NCBI GenBank assembly: GCA_033855775.1 | Contig: JAWVFT010000087.1 | Coordinates: forward strand, 1-26,463 | Direction of reading: 5' to 3' | Source of the DNA: DASVTR01 sp033855775 | Lineage (GTDB): Bacteria > Acidobacteriota > Blastocatellia > Pyrinomonadales > Pyrinomonadaceae | Length of the DNA: 26,463 bases | Shown here: in pieces, positions 1-7,078 of the stretch | Position numbering within the stretch: position 1 is the first letter of the stretch | Layout: each line of letters begins with the position of its first letter | Translations under genes and position numbers: made by a program | The notes under the pieces: generated by a model | Databases searched by the model: none | What the model was told of the DNA's origin: nothing | Seen by the model: only the letters and a program-made list of their open reading frames with translations

Positions 1-88
1 TCCATCTGGCTTATGGAGTGTTGAAGAGTGGCAAGGAGTTTGACCCACAGTGGGCGAAATCTGCTTGACTCTCAACACAGTATCTAAC
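1..88 (+). mobile_element. Right end of a truncated IS110-family element (cut by window edge)
   Basis: The last 21 codons of a transposase run in frame from position 3 to the TGA at 66-68. They match the C-terminus of the complete IS110 transposase at 1449-2423 (shared ...GKEFDPQWAK...A end), followed by an identical 20-base tail up to 88. The coding parts differ at about eight positions, so this is a related but distinct copy rather than a fresh duplicate. Identity between the copies stops exactly after ATCTAAC (82-88 here, 2437-2443 there), which marks the right boundary of the element or its junction with an AAC-bearing target. The rest of the element lies outside the window. Confidence 0.85.
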
Positions 89-177
89 TCGCGCCGAGCG
101 CAAGCATTCAATCTACACCGGCGGAAGCATGATGAAAAGAATGCTATCGAGGAGTCGGGTTGAATGAATTGTTATGC
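82..177 (-). repeat. attC-like recombination site after the TIR gene
   Basis: Read on the minus strand, this begins with GCATAAC (177-171), which contains the TIR gene's TAA stop. It continues with CAATTCATTCAACCCGAC, which I recognise as very like the left arm of class 1 integron attC sites, and ends at GTTAGAT (88-82). TTGAATG (160-166) can pair with CATTCAA (105-111), and AGCAT (126-130) with ATGCT (141-145), giving an imperfect folded site. The 96-base length is within the attC range. The GTT-side core box is shared with the IS110 right end, so the site may be interrupted by the IS. No integrase gene is visible. Confidence 0.55.
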
Positions 178-1179
178 GCTTGCCTGTGAGTGAAATGCGC
201 CTATTAGCTTCAGTAAACTCTTATCATAATCCTTCCTCAAATCCACCCACATCATTTGCTTGAGAAAGATAGGTAAATCAGGTATTTCGGATGCATCTGG
301 GAGGATGACTGGAATGACCGCGCCGCCTCTATTTACAAACTCGTTAAGGAAGGCGCGAATCTCGAAGTCTTGCCAAGGCCCCCTGTTGTTCTTCCCGACG
401 AAGACACAAGCATTCCTAATTTTACCAATCTGTTTCTCTAGTTCGGCTTGCCATAGCTGGCCGGGTCTCAGTTGTTCCTCATCAAGCCACGTAACTACTC
501 CACCTGATTGTAAAGCCTTGTTGATCTCACGGATCAATTCCTTGTCATCACTATTGTGACAGAGGAACACATCAAAAGAAATGTCCTTAGGGCTTATACT
601 TATAGGCTCAATGGAAAGCACATCTTTACTCGAACGTGATGCATTTGAGAGCAAGTTAAGAATGTTCTCTATATCTCTTAGTAATTCTAGCTTTCCAGCA
701 TAATTAGTTCGGCAACGGCCACAAATGAAAGCTGCTCGCATTCCGACATCCACGCCTCTTTTATCCGACAAGAAATCATTAAGACACCCGCTGTTTTCGC
801 TATGCGTCTCACCTACCTCTAATACATCTGCCAAAATCTTAGCGATAAAGAAGAAAAGGCCATTTGTAACGGGCAGATCGGTGTACATATTCCATGAGTT
901 GAAGGAAAGTATTTTGGGATTCCAATCTACTTCGCAGAAGTAATTGTTTTCATAGGGGACGTTAGTGCATAGCAGCGCAAAATCATAGACCTTAGCCTCT
1001 TCAAGCAAGCGTTTCGGCAGACATAGATAAATAGACTCGGATAAAATCTGCGGAACATCAATTCTCAATCTCTCTGAGCCAGCAATAAATTCTATCTCTT
1101 TACATATAGAGTTCAACATTTCACAGAGCGGTTCGATTGGTAGAGGCAAAGTGTTATCAGTGTATATGATTACCCTCAT
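172..1179 (-). CDS. TIR-domain protein, candidate NAD-cleaving defence effector
   Basis: 335 residues. The start at 1179 is chosen because AAGGAGG (minus strand, within 1183-1190) lies just upstream of its ATG; an in-frame extension to 1263 would run into the attC-like hairpin. The TIR domain occupies about residues 202-331: it opens with FDVFLCHNSDD, has the WLDEEQLRPG loop and then GPWQDFE, whose Glu is in the usual place of the catalytic WxxxE glutamate. Such TIR domains hydrolyse NAD+ or make cyclic ADP-ribose signals. The first ~200 residues match nothing I know; they include a CGRC motif and probably sense the trigger, which is inference. The stop codon lies in the GCATAAC box of an attC-like site and the gene starts shortly after GTTATGC, so it looks like a cassette. 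Base composition is poorer in G+C than the core genes. Confidence 0.85.
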   Translation of the reverse strand: MRVIIYTDNTLPLPIEPLCEMLNSICKEIEFIAGSERLRIDVPQILSESIYLCLPKRLLEEAKVYDFALLCTNVPYENNYFCEVDWNPKILSFNSWNMYTDLPVTNGLFFFIAKILADVLEVGETHSENSGCLNDFLSDKRGVDVGMRAAFICGRCRTNYAGKLELLRDIENILNLLSNASRSSKDVLSIEPISISPKDISFDVFLCHNSDDKELIREINKALQSGGVVTWLDEEQLRPGQLWQAELEKQIGKIRNACVFVGKNNRGPWQDFEIRAFLNEFVNRGGAVIPVILPDASEIPDLPIFLKQMMWVDLRKDYDKSLLKLIGAFHSQASA

Positions 1180-1201
1180 ATTTCCTCCTTCACTGACCAG
1201 C

Positions 1202-1316
1202 GCATAACGCTCGAATTTGTATGTTGACTGATGTCGGCTCAAGCCGCAAGCTTGAGCCAACACAGGGCACCGGAGAAGCTGTGCTCGAATTATGACTCCG
1301 AGTCAGTCGGTTAGAA
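1202..1316 (-). repeat. Second attC-like site with a strong hairpin, upstream of the TIR gene
   Basis: The minus strand runs from a CTAAC-containing box (about 1316-1310) to GTTATGC (1208-1202), immediately before the TIR ribosome-binding site. A 12-bp stem pairs 1233-1244 with 1250-1261 (11 of 12 paired, five-base loop CGCAA). GACTGA (1225-1230) can pair with TCAGTC (1303-1308), and the outer boxes share TAAC/GTTA. That order of outer core boxes, inner arms and a terminal hairpin is the attC layout. The nonamer GCTCGAATT is repeated directly at 1209-1217 and 1283-1291. The left boundary of the IS110 element is close to 1310, so part of this could belong to the IS. Confidence 0.45.
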
Positions 1317-1448
1317 AAGCTCCCGGTGCTCTACCCCGTGCAGCGTACAGAGGTCGAACAGTATCCAAAGCCGCTTCTCTTGAAGCTGAGCTTGCATCGG
1401 CAAGTTTGACCCGCGCCGCCTCCGTTTCTACACGAGGAGTTATTTATC
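1317..1448 (+). ncRNA. Candidate IS110 bridge-RNA region (left-end non-coding part)
   Basis: IS110-subgroup elements encode a structured bridge RNA in the non-coding left end that pairs with donor and target DNA. Here the stretch holds two adjacent short hairpins (1373-1386, GCTTC/GAAGC; 1391-1404, CTTGC/GCAAG). It also has the heptamer CAGTATC at 1359-1365, identical to the element's own right end at 2433-2439, as expected for a donor-recognition guide. The exact RNA ends and the target guide cannot be read by eye. Confidence 0.4.
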
Positions 1449-2423
1449 ATGACAGAGCCTTCTCTTGGTATTGACATCGCTAAACTCAAGTTCAATGTCT
1501 GCCTTATCAATCTCAGCAGCAAGCTCAAGCATAAACTCTTTCCCAACAGTTTGACCGGCTTTGAGCAACTCTCCGAGTGGCTCTCTAAGCAAGGCGTCGA
1601 GAGAGTTCACGCCTGCCTCGAAGCCACCGGCGCTTACGGCGAGGCTCTCGCGCTCTATCTGCATGAGGCCGGTCACACCGTGAGCGTCGTCAATCCGGCA
1701 GCCATCAAAGCCTTTGCCCAGAGCCGACTGTCGCGCACTAAAACAGACAGAGTGGACGCCGAACTGATTGCTCGCTTTTGCCTCACCCAAGTGCCTCCCG
1801 CGTGGAGGCCGCTGCCAGCAGAAGTGCGGGAGCTACAAGCACTTGTCCGAAGACTTGAATCTCTGATTGAGATGCGAGTGATGGAAGAGAACCGTCTCTC
1901 TTCAGGCATCGCAGTGGACGTTGTGCGCCAGAGCGTGGAAGAACTGCTCAATCATCTCAACGAGCAAATCAAGCGCACCGAAGAGCTGATCCGCCAGCAC
2001 ATCAGAGGCAACCCAACCCTCAAGCGCCAGAGCGAGTTGCTGGACTCCATTCCAGGCATCGCCGGAACGACAGCCGCCCTCTTGCTCTCAGAGATCACAG
2101 ACATCACGCAATACCGAAGCGCACGTCAGGTCGCAGCGTATGCTGGCCTTGTGCCGAGAGAGAGACAGTCTGGAAGCAGCGTCAGAGGACGGACGAGACT
2201 GTCAAAGATCGGTAATGCCCGGTTGCGTCGAGCGCTCTACTTCCCAGCCATCACTGCCCTGCGCTGTAGCCCGTTCTTTCAAGCGTGGGCCGAGGGCTTA
2301 CAGCAACGCGGCAAGAGCAAGATGAGTGTCATCTGTGCGGTGATGCGGAAGCTCGTGCATGTCGCTTACGGAGTGTTGAAGCATGGCAAGGAGTTTGACC
2401 CGCAGTGGGCGAAAATTGCTTGA
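1449..2423 (+). CDS. IS110-family transposase (DEDD recombinase)
   Basis: 324 residues, full length for the family. The N-terminal RuvC-like DEDD_Tnp_IS110 domain opens with GIDIAK (D9), followed by E58 in CLEATG and D100/D103 in KTDRVDAELIARF. The C-terminal Transposase_20 domain (about residues 195-285) has the helix-hairpin-helix-like LLDSIPGIAG and the QSGSS segment carrying the likely catalytic serine near residue 241. The start is supported by GAGGAG about 11 bases upstream of the ATG. In this family the enzyme excises and inserts the element under bridge-RNA guidance without a DDE chemistry step. The frame is intact, so the copy may be active. Confidence 0.95.
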   Translation: MTEPSLGIDIAKLKFNVCLINLSSKLKHKLFPNSLTGFEQLSEWLSKQGVERVHACLEATGAYGEALALYLHEAGHTVSVVNPAAIKAFAQSRLSRTKTDRVDAELIARFCLTQVPPAWRPLPAEVRELQALVRRLESLIEMRVMEENRLSSGIAVDVVRQSVEELLNHLNEQIKRTEELIRQHIRGNPTLKRQSELLDSIPGIAGTTAALLLSEITDITQYRSARQVAAYAGLVPRERQSGSSVRGRTRLSKIGNARLRRALYFPAITALRCSPFFQAWAEGLQQRGKSKMSVICAVMRKLVHVAYGVLKHGKEFDPQWAKIA

Positions 2424-2436
2424 CTCTCAACACAGT

Positions 2437-2512
2437 ATCTAACCGGGCGCGACGAACCGCTAAAGATAAAAATGCTGCTAGGTGCGCGTCCGCTGCATGC
2501 CGAGCGTTAGGC
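2437..2512 (-). repeat. attC-like site after the nuclease-like gene
   Basis: On the minus strand it begins with GCCTAAC (2512-2506), which contains the upstream gene's TAA stop. It continues with GCTCGGCATGCAGCGGAC, a typical attC inner-box sequence as I remember them, and ends with GTTAGAT (2443-2437). CTAAC (2439-2443) pairs with GTTAG (2506-2510). The right half is convincing; the left half pairs poorly with it and abuts the IS110 end, so the site may be degenerate or disrupted. Length is 76 bases. Confidence 0.5.
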
Positions 2513-4000
2513 GTTGCCCTCGCCAGAACTCGGTTCTAGCATTGGAGCATTAGCAGTTGCTATTTGACTCTTATCACTAGCCTGTTGCTCAAGCTCTATC
2601 TCTTCCTCTAAATTTTCAATAAAGGGTGCTGTTGGGAATTGCACAATTTCACCTTCAGCCTTTAATAATGCTGCACGGCAAGATTTCGCAAAAGAGGGGT
2701 CGTCATGCTCCTTAAGATATTTTGAAACTATAAATAAATCGGGAGTGCGCACTAATGCTACTCTAAGACGCTGAGCGCCACTAATACATTTTTGTGTGAA
2801 GTATTCGCTGCGTTCTGAGAGAGGCGATAATCTATGAGCATTACCGAACAGTACGCCCTTTGCGAACTCGGCAACTTCTTCCCTTGCAAAATCCTCTTGT
2901 ATATTCCTCTCAAGTTGACTCAATTTATCGATATTAATTGCCTTGTTATCTTTACCCTCGGCTTCTCCGAGAAAACGCCCTTCTTCACTTGAGAAGATAG
3001 CGTCAAATTCCGATTCAGATTCTTTGAAATTCTCAGCTTTGAATCCCATAGTTCGCAATGCATCTAAAATAGCCTCCTCAAGTTGCGCGCCTCTTTCATA
3101 TAACAATCTACGAATCCCACCTTCTCGCTCCAAACCTATAAAAAGTTCTCTGCGCTTGCTATTCAAATCCTCAATTTGTTGGGTGACATCTTTTATTTTA
3201 TTTTCCAAGTCGGACTCAGTGTCTAACCTATATTCAGAGTTCTTTGTCCATTCAGGTGATGGGGTAGCTCCACGATTGCCACGAAGGGTTTTATCAATCT
3301 CAACTAAAATAGCAGTTAATCTCTTTCCAAAAGCAATACCCTTAGTATTCCAATTTTTACCGCTCTTTGTAAATAAAGGTTCAGGATCATAGCGAAGCGG
3401 TGGTAAGAGAATCATTGCTCCCTTTGGACCTTCAATAATCGCGCCAACTACTTTATCACCGGCTTTCGTCGTCAGGATTACATCCTTAAAATCACCTTCA
3501 AGATACACTTCGTAGACTGAATCTTTACCAAACTCTCTCCAGTAGTTAGATAAAAATCTTAAGTCTTTCGCCACACGTATTTCCCGTCCACTTTTGGGAA
3601 CAATGCGGCTAGTCCTAATTGGAAGCACCTCATAATTATTGAACGGAGCTACAATATTTGTTGTCGCACGATTTTTACCTGTGCCGGAAAACTGCTTTTC
3701 ACCCGTATACCTGAAAACTTCCTCTAATCTTGGTAAGAAAATAAAGATGGTTTTACCTGAATCAAAGGCAGCTTTTAATTCAGACATCCAATGAGAAGTA
3801 TCTTCTACTATATCGAAAGAATCTGACTCGGTAATTTTAGGTTTTCCTTTGAAGTAATCAGACTGGCTATATTCATGAACAAAAGAAGGCTCAAAGACAA
3901 TAATGTCTGCATCAAGCAATGACTGCTCTGAACGAAAAGAAATATTCTCGGTGTCATCGCCTGGGATATCAAAGCCGACAGTGAAGATTTTCTTTGTCAT
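2507..4000 (-). CDS. Unrecognised protein with PD-(D/E)XK nuclease-like motif
   Basis: 497 residues from the ATG at 4000; a TTG three codons earlier (4009) is also possible, and neither has a clear ribosome-binding site. I do not recognise the family. The N-terminal ~100 residues look like an alpha/beta fold (DADIIVFEP, GKTIFIFLP). About residues 265-290 are a short coiled coil. Residues ~305-360 resemble a restriction-endonuclease fold: helix LEEAILDALRTMGF, then EFDAIF (D333) and GEAEGK (E348-x-K350). The C-terminus is acidic. The gene starts about 20 bases after GTTAGGC (4026-4020) and its stop lies in GCCTAAC, as in integron cassettes. Codon choice is AT-rich compared with the neighbouring penicillin-binding protein gene. 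A defence role is inference from the motif and company. Confidence 0.8.
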   Translation of the reverse strand: MTKKIFTVGFDIPGDDTENISFRSEQSLLDADIIVFEPSFVHEYSQSDYFKGKPKITESDSFDIVEDTSHWMSELKAAFDSGKTIFIFLPRLEEVFRYTGEKQFSGTGKNRATTNIVAPFNNYEVLPIRTSRIVPKSGREIRVAKDLRFLSNYWREFGKDSVYEVYLEGDFKDVILTTKAGDKVVGAIIEGPKGAMILLPPLRYDPEPLFTKSGKNWNTKGIAFGKRLTAILVEIDKTLRGNRGATPSPEWTKNSEYRLDTESDLENKIKDVTQQIEDLNSKRRELFIGLEREGGIRRLLYERGAQLEEAILDALRTMGFKAENFKESESEFDAIFSSEEGRFLGEAEGKDNKAINIDKLSQLERNIQEDFAREEVAEFAKGVLFGNAHRLSPLSERSEYFTQKCISGAQRLRVALVRTPDLFIVSKYLKEHDDPSFAKSCRAALLKAEGEIVQFPTAPFIENLEEEIELEQQASDKSQIATANAPMLEPSSGEGNA

Positions 4001-4019
4001 AAGATTCAATAGCGAAAAC

Positions 4020-4026
4020 GCCTAAC
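4020..4026 (-). other. GTTAGGC core-site junction at the edge of the cassette block
   Basis: GTTAGGC on the minus strand fits the GTTRRRY core recombination site and stands immediately before the nuclease-like gene. Here the AT-rich accessory block meets the GC-rich core, 53 bases after the stop of the penicillin-binding protein gene. A small palindrome (CTAA, six bases, TTAG) spans the point on the minus strand. No attI or integrase gene is seen on the other side. Confidence 0.45.
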
Positions 4027-4079
4027 GCAGCTTAGACCGGAGAGTTGAAGGGCGTCGCAGGGGGCGGCGGCTCTTTGGC

Positions 4080-6881
4080 TCAACGCTGCGGCGCGGCGTA
4101 GCGCTGGCGCGTGGCGGAGGGCTGGATGGTCTTGCCGTTGTGATATTCGGGGCCGCAGTACTTGCGTGGCTCCTGCCCTATGGGGAAGGTTTTAGAGCGG
4201 ATGACGGGACAGACGGAAGGGTCTGCGATTAAGCCCGTGGTGGGGTCTATGTCGAGCGTGATGGTGCCTTCGAGCCTCGTGGAGCCGTCCGGTTGCTGGA
4301 CGCCGCGCCCTTCGAGTTTGGGCGGGGCTTTGCGCGTCTGCCCGCTGTCGGGCGGCAAGGCGTCGGTCGCGGGCGCGGGGCCGTAGTCATACTGCGGCGG
4401 CTCCGTGTTCGTCTCCGTCTCAGGCAGAGTTTCCGGCTCGGTCGTCTCGTCCGCAGGCTCAGCGCTCTCCGCGGTGGGAGCCGTGCCGTTGATGAAGAAC
4501 TCCATGCGCTTGTTCTGGCTGTCGGGCGTGGGCAGCCCGCCGGTCAGGGTGTCAATCTCGACTTGCTGTATGTTGCCGGGAGCTTTCCAGTCGCCGTTCC
4601 ATTCCGGGTGAGCGGAGAGCGCTGCGGTCATAAAGTCTGCCCAGATGGGAAGGGCCGAATCCGCCCCGGTCAGGCCGAGTTGCGAATTGTCGTCGAAGCC
4701 GACCCAGACGACGCAGACGATGTTCGGAGTGAAGCCCGCGAACCAACCGTCGCGCGAAGTTCCTGTCTTGCCCGCGATAGCCGTCTTGCCGGGAACGTTC
4801 TTCAAGCCCCATGAGCCGAGCTTGGCCGCCGTGCCGCGATTGACGACATCCTTCATAAACGAGGTCATGACGTAGGCCACTTCCGGTCGCATGACATCGT
4901 TCTTCTGCCCTGCCGGAGCGGCGACGGTGATGCCCTTGCCGGTGGTGACGCGGTTGATGGCAATGGGCGTCGTGCGCGAGCCGAGGCCCGCAAAGGAAGT
5001 GTAGGCCGAAGCCATTTCCAGCGGCGTCGCTTCGTGTGTGCCGAGAGCCATCGCCGGGTAAGCCTTCTTCGGCTTCGGGATTCCGGCCTTCTCCGCCAGA
5101 TTCATGACGCGCCCGATGGTCACGTCCATCGCCACGTCAACCGTCACGACGTTGAGGCTCTTGACCATCGCATCGCGCAGGGTGACGGGCTGGTTGGAAT
5201 ATTTGTCGCCCATGTTGCCGGGCGAGTATTCCTGATTGCCGTACTGGAAAGTCTTCGGCTCGTCCTTGTAGATGGTGGCGGGCGTGATGACGCGCGGCAC
5301 GGGGTCATAAGCAGTGTTAAGCGCGGTCGCGTAGACGAAGGGCTTGAAGACGGAGCCGGGCTGGCGATGCGCGTCCGTGGCGCGATTGAGTTGGCTCTTG
5401 GAATAGTCGCGCCCGCCGACCATCGCCACAATCTCGCCTGTCTTAACGTTCATCGCTACCAGAGACGCCTGCAATGTCCCCGGCTCGATTTTCCGCTTCG
5501 CCATCACTTTATCGAGCGCGGCCAGTTGCTTCGTCACGGCTTGATAAGCGGCGCGCTGCAAGTCCATGTCAATGGTCGTGTAGATGCGCAGGTGTTCGGC
5601 GACGCTCTGGCCCGCGATGATGTCGCCCAACTGCGTCTGCACGTAGTCTGCGAAGTAGGGCGCGTCGGAAGCGTCAATGCGCCCGCGCGCCGAAGCCAGC
5701 TTCAAAGGCTCCGCTTTGGCCGCCGCCGCTTCCTCCGGCGTGACGACGCCGTTGTCCACCATCGTATCCAGAACTTGATTGCGCCGCGCCGTCGCCGTCT
5801 CAAGATTGCGATACGGGTTATAACGGTTCGGGCTGCGAATGATGCCCGCGAGGAAGGCCGATTCGGAGAGCGTCAGGTTGGTGACATCCTTGTTGAAATA
5901 AGCGTCCGCCGCTTCGCCGAAGCCGTTGATGGAAAAGCCTGACTGCTGGCCTAGGTAAACTTCGTTGCAGTAGAGCGCGAAGATTTTCTCCTTCGAGAGG
6001 CGCGTCTCAAGGATGACGGACATGTAGGCTTCGGAGAACTTGCGCCGCCACGTTCGCTCAGGCGAGAGCAGAAGATTTTTGACGAGTTGCTGCGTGATGC
6101 TTGAGCCGCCCTGCTGCGCGATAGGCGAGTTGGGGTCTGTGTCGTAGCGGCGGACGAACGCGCGCAGGATGCCGCGCACGTTCACGCCGTAGTGCTGAAA
6201 GAAGGCGCGGTCTTCGGTCGTCGTAATCGCGTTGACCAGATTTTTGGGCAGGTCGTTAAAGCCGACGACCTTGCGCTTGGAACGCTCGCGCCCCGTCACG
6301 GAGCTAATCAACTCCGGCTCAAGCTGCGCCTTTTGATAGCCCGTTCCCTTCTGCAAATCGCTAATCGCGGTGATGGATTTTCCGCCGCGCGCGAACTGCA
6401 CTTTCAAGGGCGCGAACCGTAATTCGCCGTCCACGGGCGCGCTCGCGCTCGGCCTTATCTCAAGCGTCGCGGCGTCGAGCTTATAACGCCCGCGCTCGCT
6501 GTCGGCCTGCTGCCCTTCCTCTACGTAGCCCGCGCGCTTTAAGTAAGCCAGCAAATCGTCAACGCTCAGATTCTCTCCGACGCGCAATTCTTTCGGGGCG
6601 GCGTAGATGCCGGCCGAGCGCGTGAAGACTTCGCCGTTGAGCAGTTGGTCAATGCGCTTGGAGAAGATGACCCAGTAATAGCCTAAGATGCCGATGGTGA
6701 CGGTCGTGAGAAAGACGAGGGCGATGATGACCGGAGGACGAAAGATGCGCTTCATCCAACGACGAAAGAAGCCGCGCTCCGTCTCCGTCCCCGCGTACTT
6801 GACCATGCGCGGACGCTGCGGCTTTTTCCCGCCACGAGCGACGGGCGGCACGCGATTCTCTGGTGGATGGCGAACGGCCAT
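4080..6881 (-). CDS. Class A penicillin-binding protein (PBP1-type), bifunctional peptidoglycan synthase
   Basis: 933 residues. It polymerises and cross-links peptidoglycan at the outer face of the inner membrane. The cytoplasmic N-terminus is basic and one membrane helix spans about residues 50-71. A UB2H-like segment (about 85-170) recalls E. coli PBP1b. The GT51 transglycosylase has TEDRAFF (Glu ~223) and GGSSITQQLVKNLLL (258-272). The transpeptidase has SVFK (Ser 510), SLN (575-577) and KTGT (705-708). After the catalytic part comes a proline/glutamate-rich linker (~775-840) and a C-terminal tail with two cysteines. All catalytic motifs are present. No ribosome-binding site is seen: the ATG follows directly on a heptad repeat. 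It is divergent from the potassium channel gene. Confidence 0.96.
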   Translation of the reverse strand: MAVRHPPENRVPPVARGGKKPQRPRMVKYAGTETERGFFRRWMKRIFRPPVIIALVFLTTVTIGILGYYWVIFSKRIDQLLNGEVFTRSAGIYAAPKELRVGENLSVDDLLAYLKRAGYVEEGQQADSERGRYKLDAATLEIRPSASAPVDGELRFAPLKVQFARGGKSITAISDLQKGTGYQKAQLEPELISSVTGRERSKRKVVGFNDLPKNLVNAITTTEDRAFFQHYGVNVRGILRAFVRRYDTDPNSPIAQQGGSSITQQLVKNLLLSPERTWRRKFSEAYMSVILETRLSKEKIFALYCNEVYLGQQSGFSINGFGEAADAYFNKDVTNLTLSESAFLAGIIRSPNRYNPYRNLETATARRNQVLDTMVDNGVVTPEEAAAAKAEPLKLASARGRIDASDAPYFADYVQTQLGDIIAGQSVAEHLRIYTTIDMDLQRAAYQAVTKQLAALDKVMAKRKIEPGTLQASLVAMNVKTGEIVAMVGGRDYSKSQLNRATDAHRQPGSVFKPFVYATALNTAYDPVPRVITPATIYKDEPKTFQYGNQEYSPGNMGDKYSNQPVTLRDAMVKSLNVVTVDVAMDVTIGRVMNLAEKAGIPKPKKAYPAMALGTHEATPLEMASAYTSFAGLGSRTTPIAINRVTTGKGITVAAPAGQKNDVMRPEVAYVMTSFMKDVVNRGTAAKLGSWGLKNVPGKTAIAGKTGTSRDGWFAGFTPNIVCVVWVGFDDNSQLGLTGADSALPIWADFMTAALSAHPEWNGDWKAPGNIQQVEIDTLTGGLPTPDSQNKRMEFFINGTAPTAESAEPADETTEPETLPETETNTEPPQYDYGPAPATDALPPDSGQTRKAPPKLEGRGVQQPDGSTRLEGTITLDIDPTTGLIADPSVCPVIRSKTFPIGQEPRKYCGPEYHNGKTIQPSATRQRYAAPQR

Positions 6882-6888
6882 AAAAACA

Positions 6889-6960
6889 GTGACGAGTGAC
6901 GAGTGACAAGTGACAAGTGATGAGCGACAAGCTGTTTTGCTCGTCCCTCATTACTCATCA
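6889..6960. repeat. Heptad repeat (GTGACRA)6 with inverted partner, before the PBP gene
   Basis: Six 7-bp units run from 6889 to 6930 (GTGACGA twice, GTGACAA twice, GTGATGA, GCGACAA). A short spacer and reverse-oriented units (CTCATTACTCATCAC) follow, so the array can fold back. It occupies most of the gap between the divergent PBP and channel genes. On the minus strand it reads TCGTCACTGTTTTTATG into the PBP start, the same junction as before the waaC-like gene at 12552. Confidence 0.85.
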
Positions 6961-7007
6961 CCTGACGTTAAACTTTAATCTCTTCATGGTGGCCTGTCTA
7001 CCTTTAA

Positions 7008-7036
7008 TTGACACTGGCCCGCCGGATTCGCTACCG
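7008..7036 (+). promoter_or_regulatory. Possible weak promoter for the potassium channel gene
   Basis: A perfect TTGACA lies at 7008-7013, about 65 bases before the channel gene's ATG. The hexamer at the right distance (CTACCG, 7031-7036, spacer 17) is a poor match to TATAAT, so only the -35 part supports the call. Confidence 0.25.
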
Positions 7037-7078
7037 TGACGAGTTCGTTGCCGGAGCCTTAGATGCGGCGGGTGAGAG

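Larger units (their letters stand above)
1310..2443 (+). mobile_element. Complete IS110-family insertion sequence
   Basis: It contains one DEDD-type transposase gene. The right end is fixed at about 2443 by comparison with the second copy at 1-88. The left end is inferred: GTTAGA at 1310-1315 is the reverse complement of TCTAAC at 2438-2443, so these could be short terminal inverted repeats, giving about 1.13 kb. The long non-coding stretch is upstream of the gene and only 20 bases follow it, as in the IS110 subgroup (IS1111 members have the reverse arrangement). The element lies between two attC-like sites. Confidence 0.75.

Noticed and set aside
1..2443. Composite transposon made of two IS110 copies around the TIR gene
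   Set aside because: IS110 elements do not move by the paired-end cut-and-paste that makes composite transposons, and the two copies differ in coding sequence. The attC-like boxes explain the boundaries of the TIR gene better.
1310..2443. IS1111-subgroup assignment because of attC association
   Set aside because: The long non-coding part is upstream of the transposase gene and only 20 bases follow it, which is the IS110-subgroup layout.
6649..6961. Small frames reading SLVTRHC-type peptides
   Set aside because: They are translations of the heptad repeat arms, with no conserved domain and no ribosome-binding site; the same peptides appear wherever the repeat occurs.
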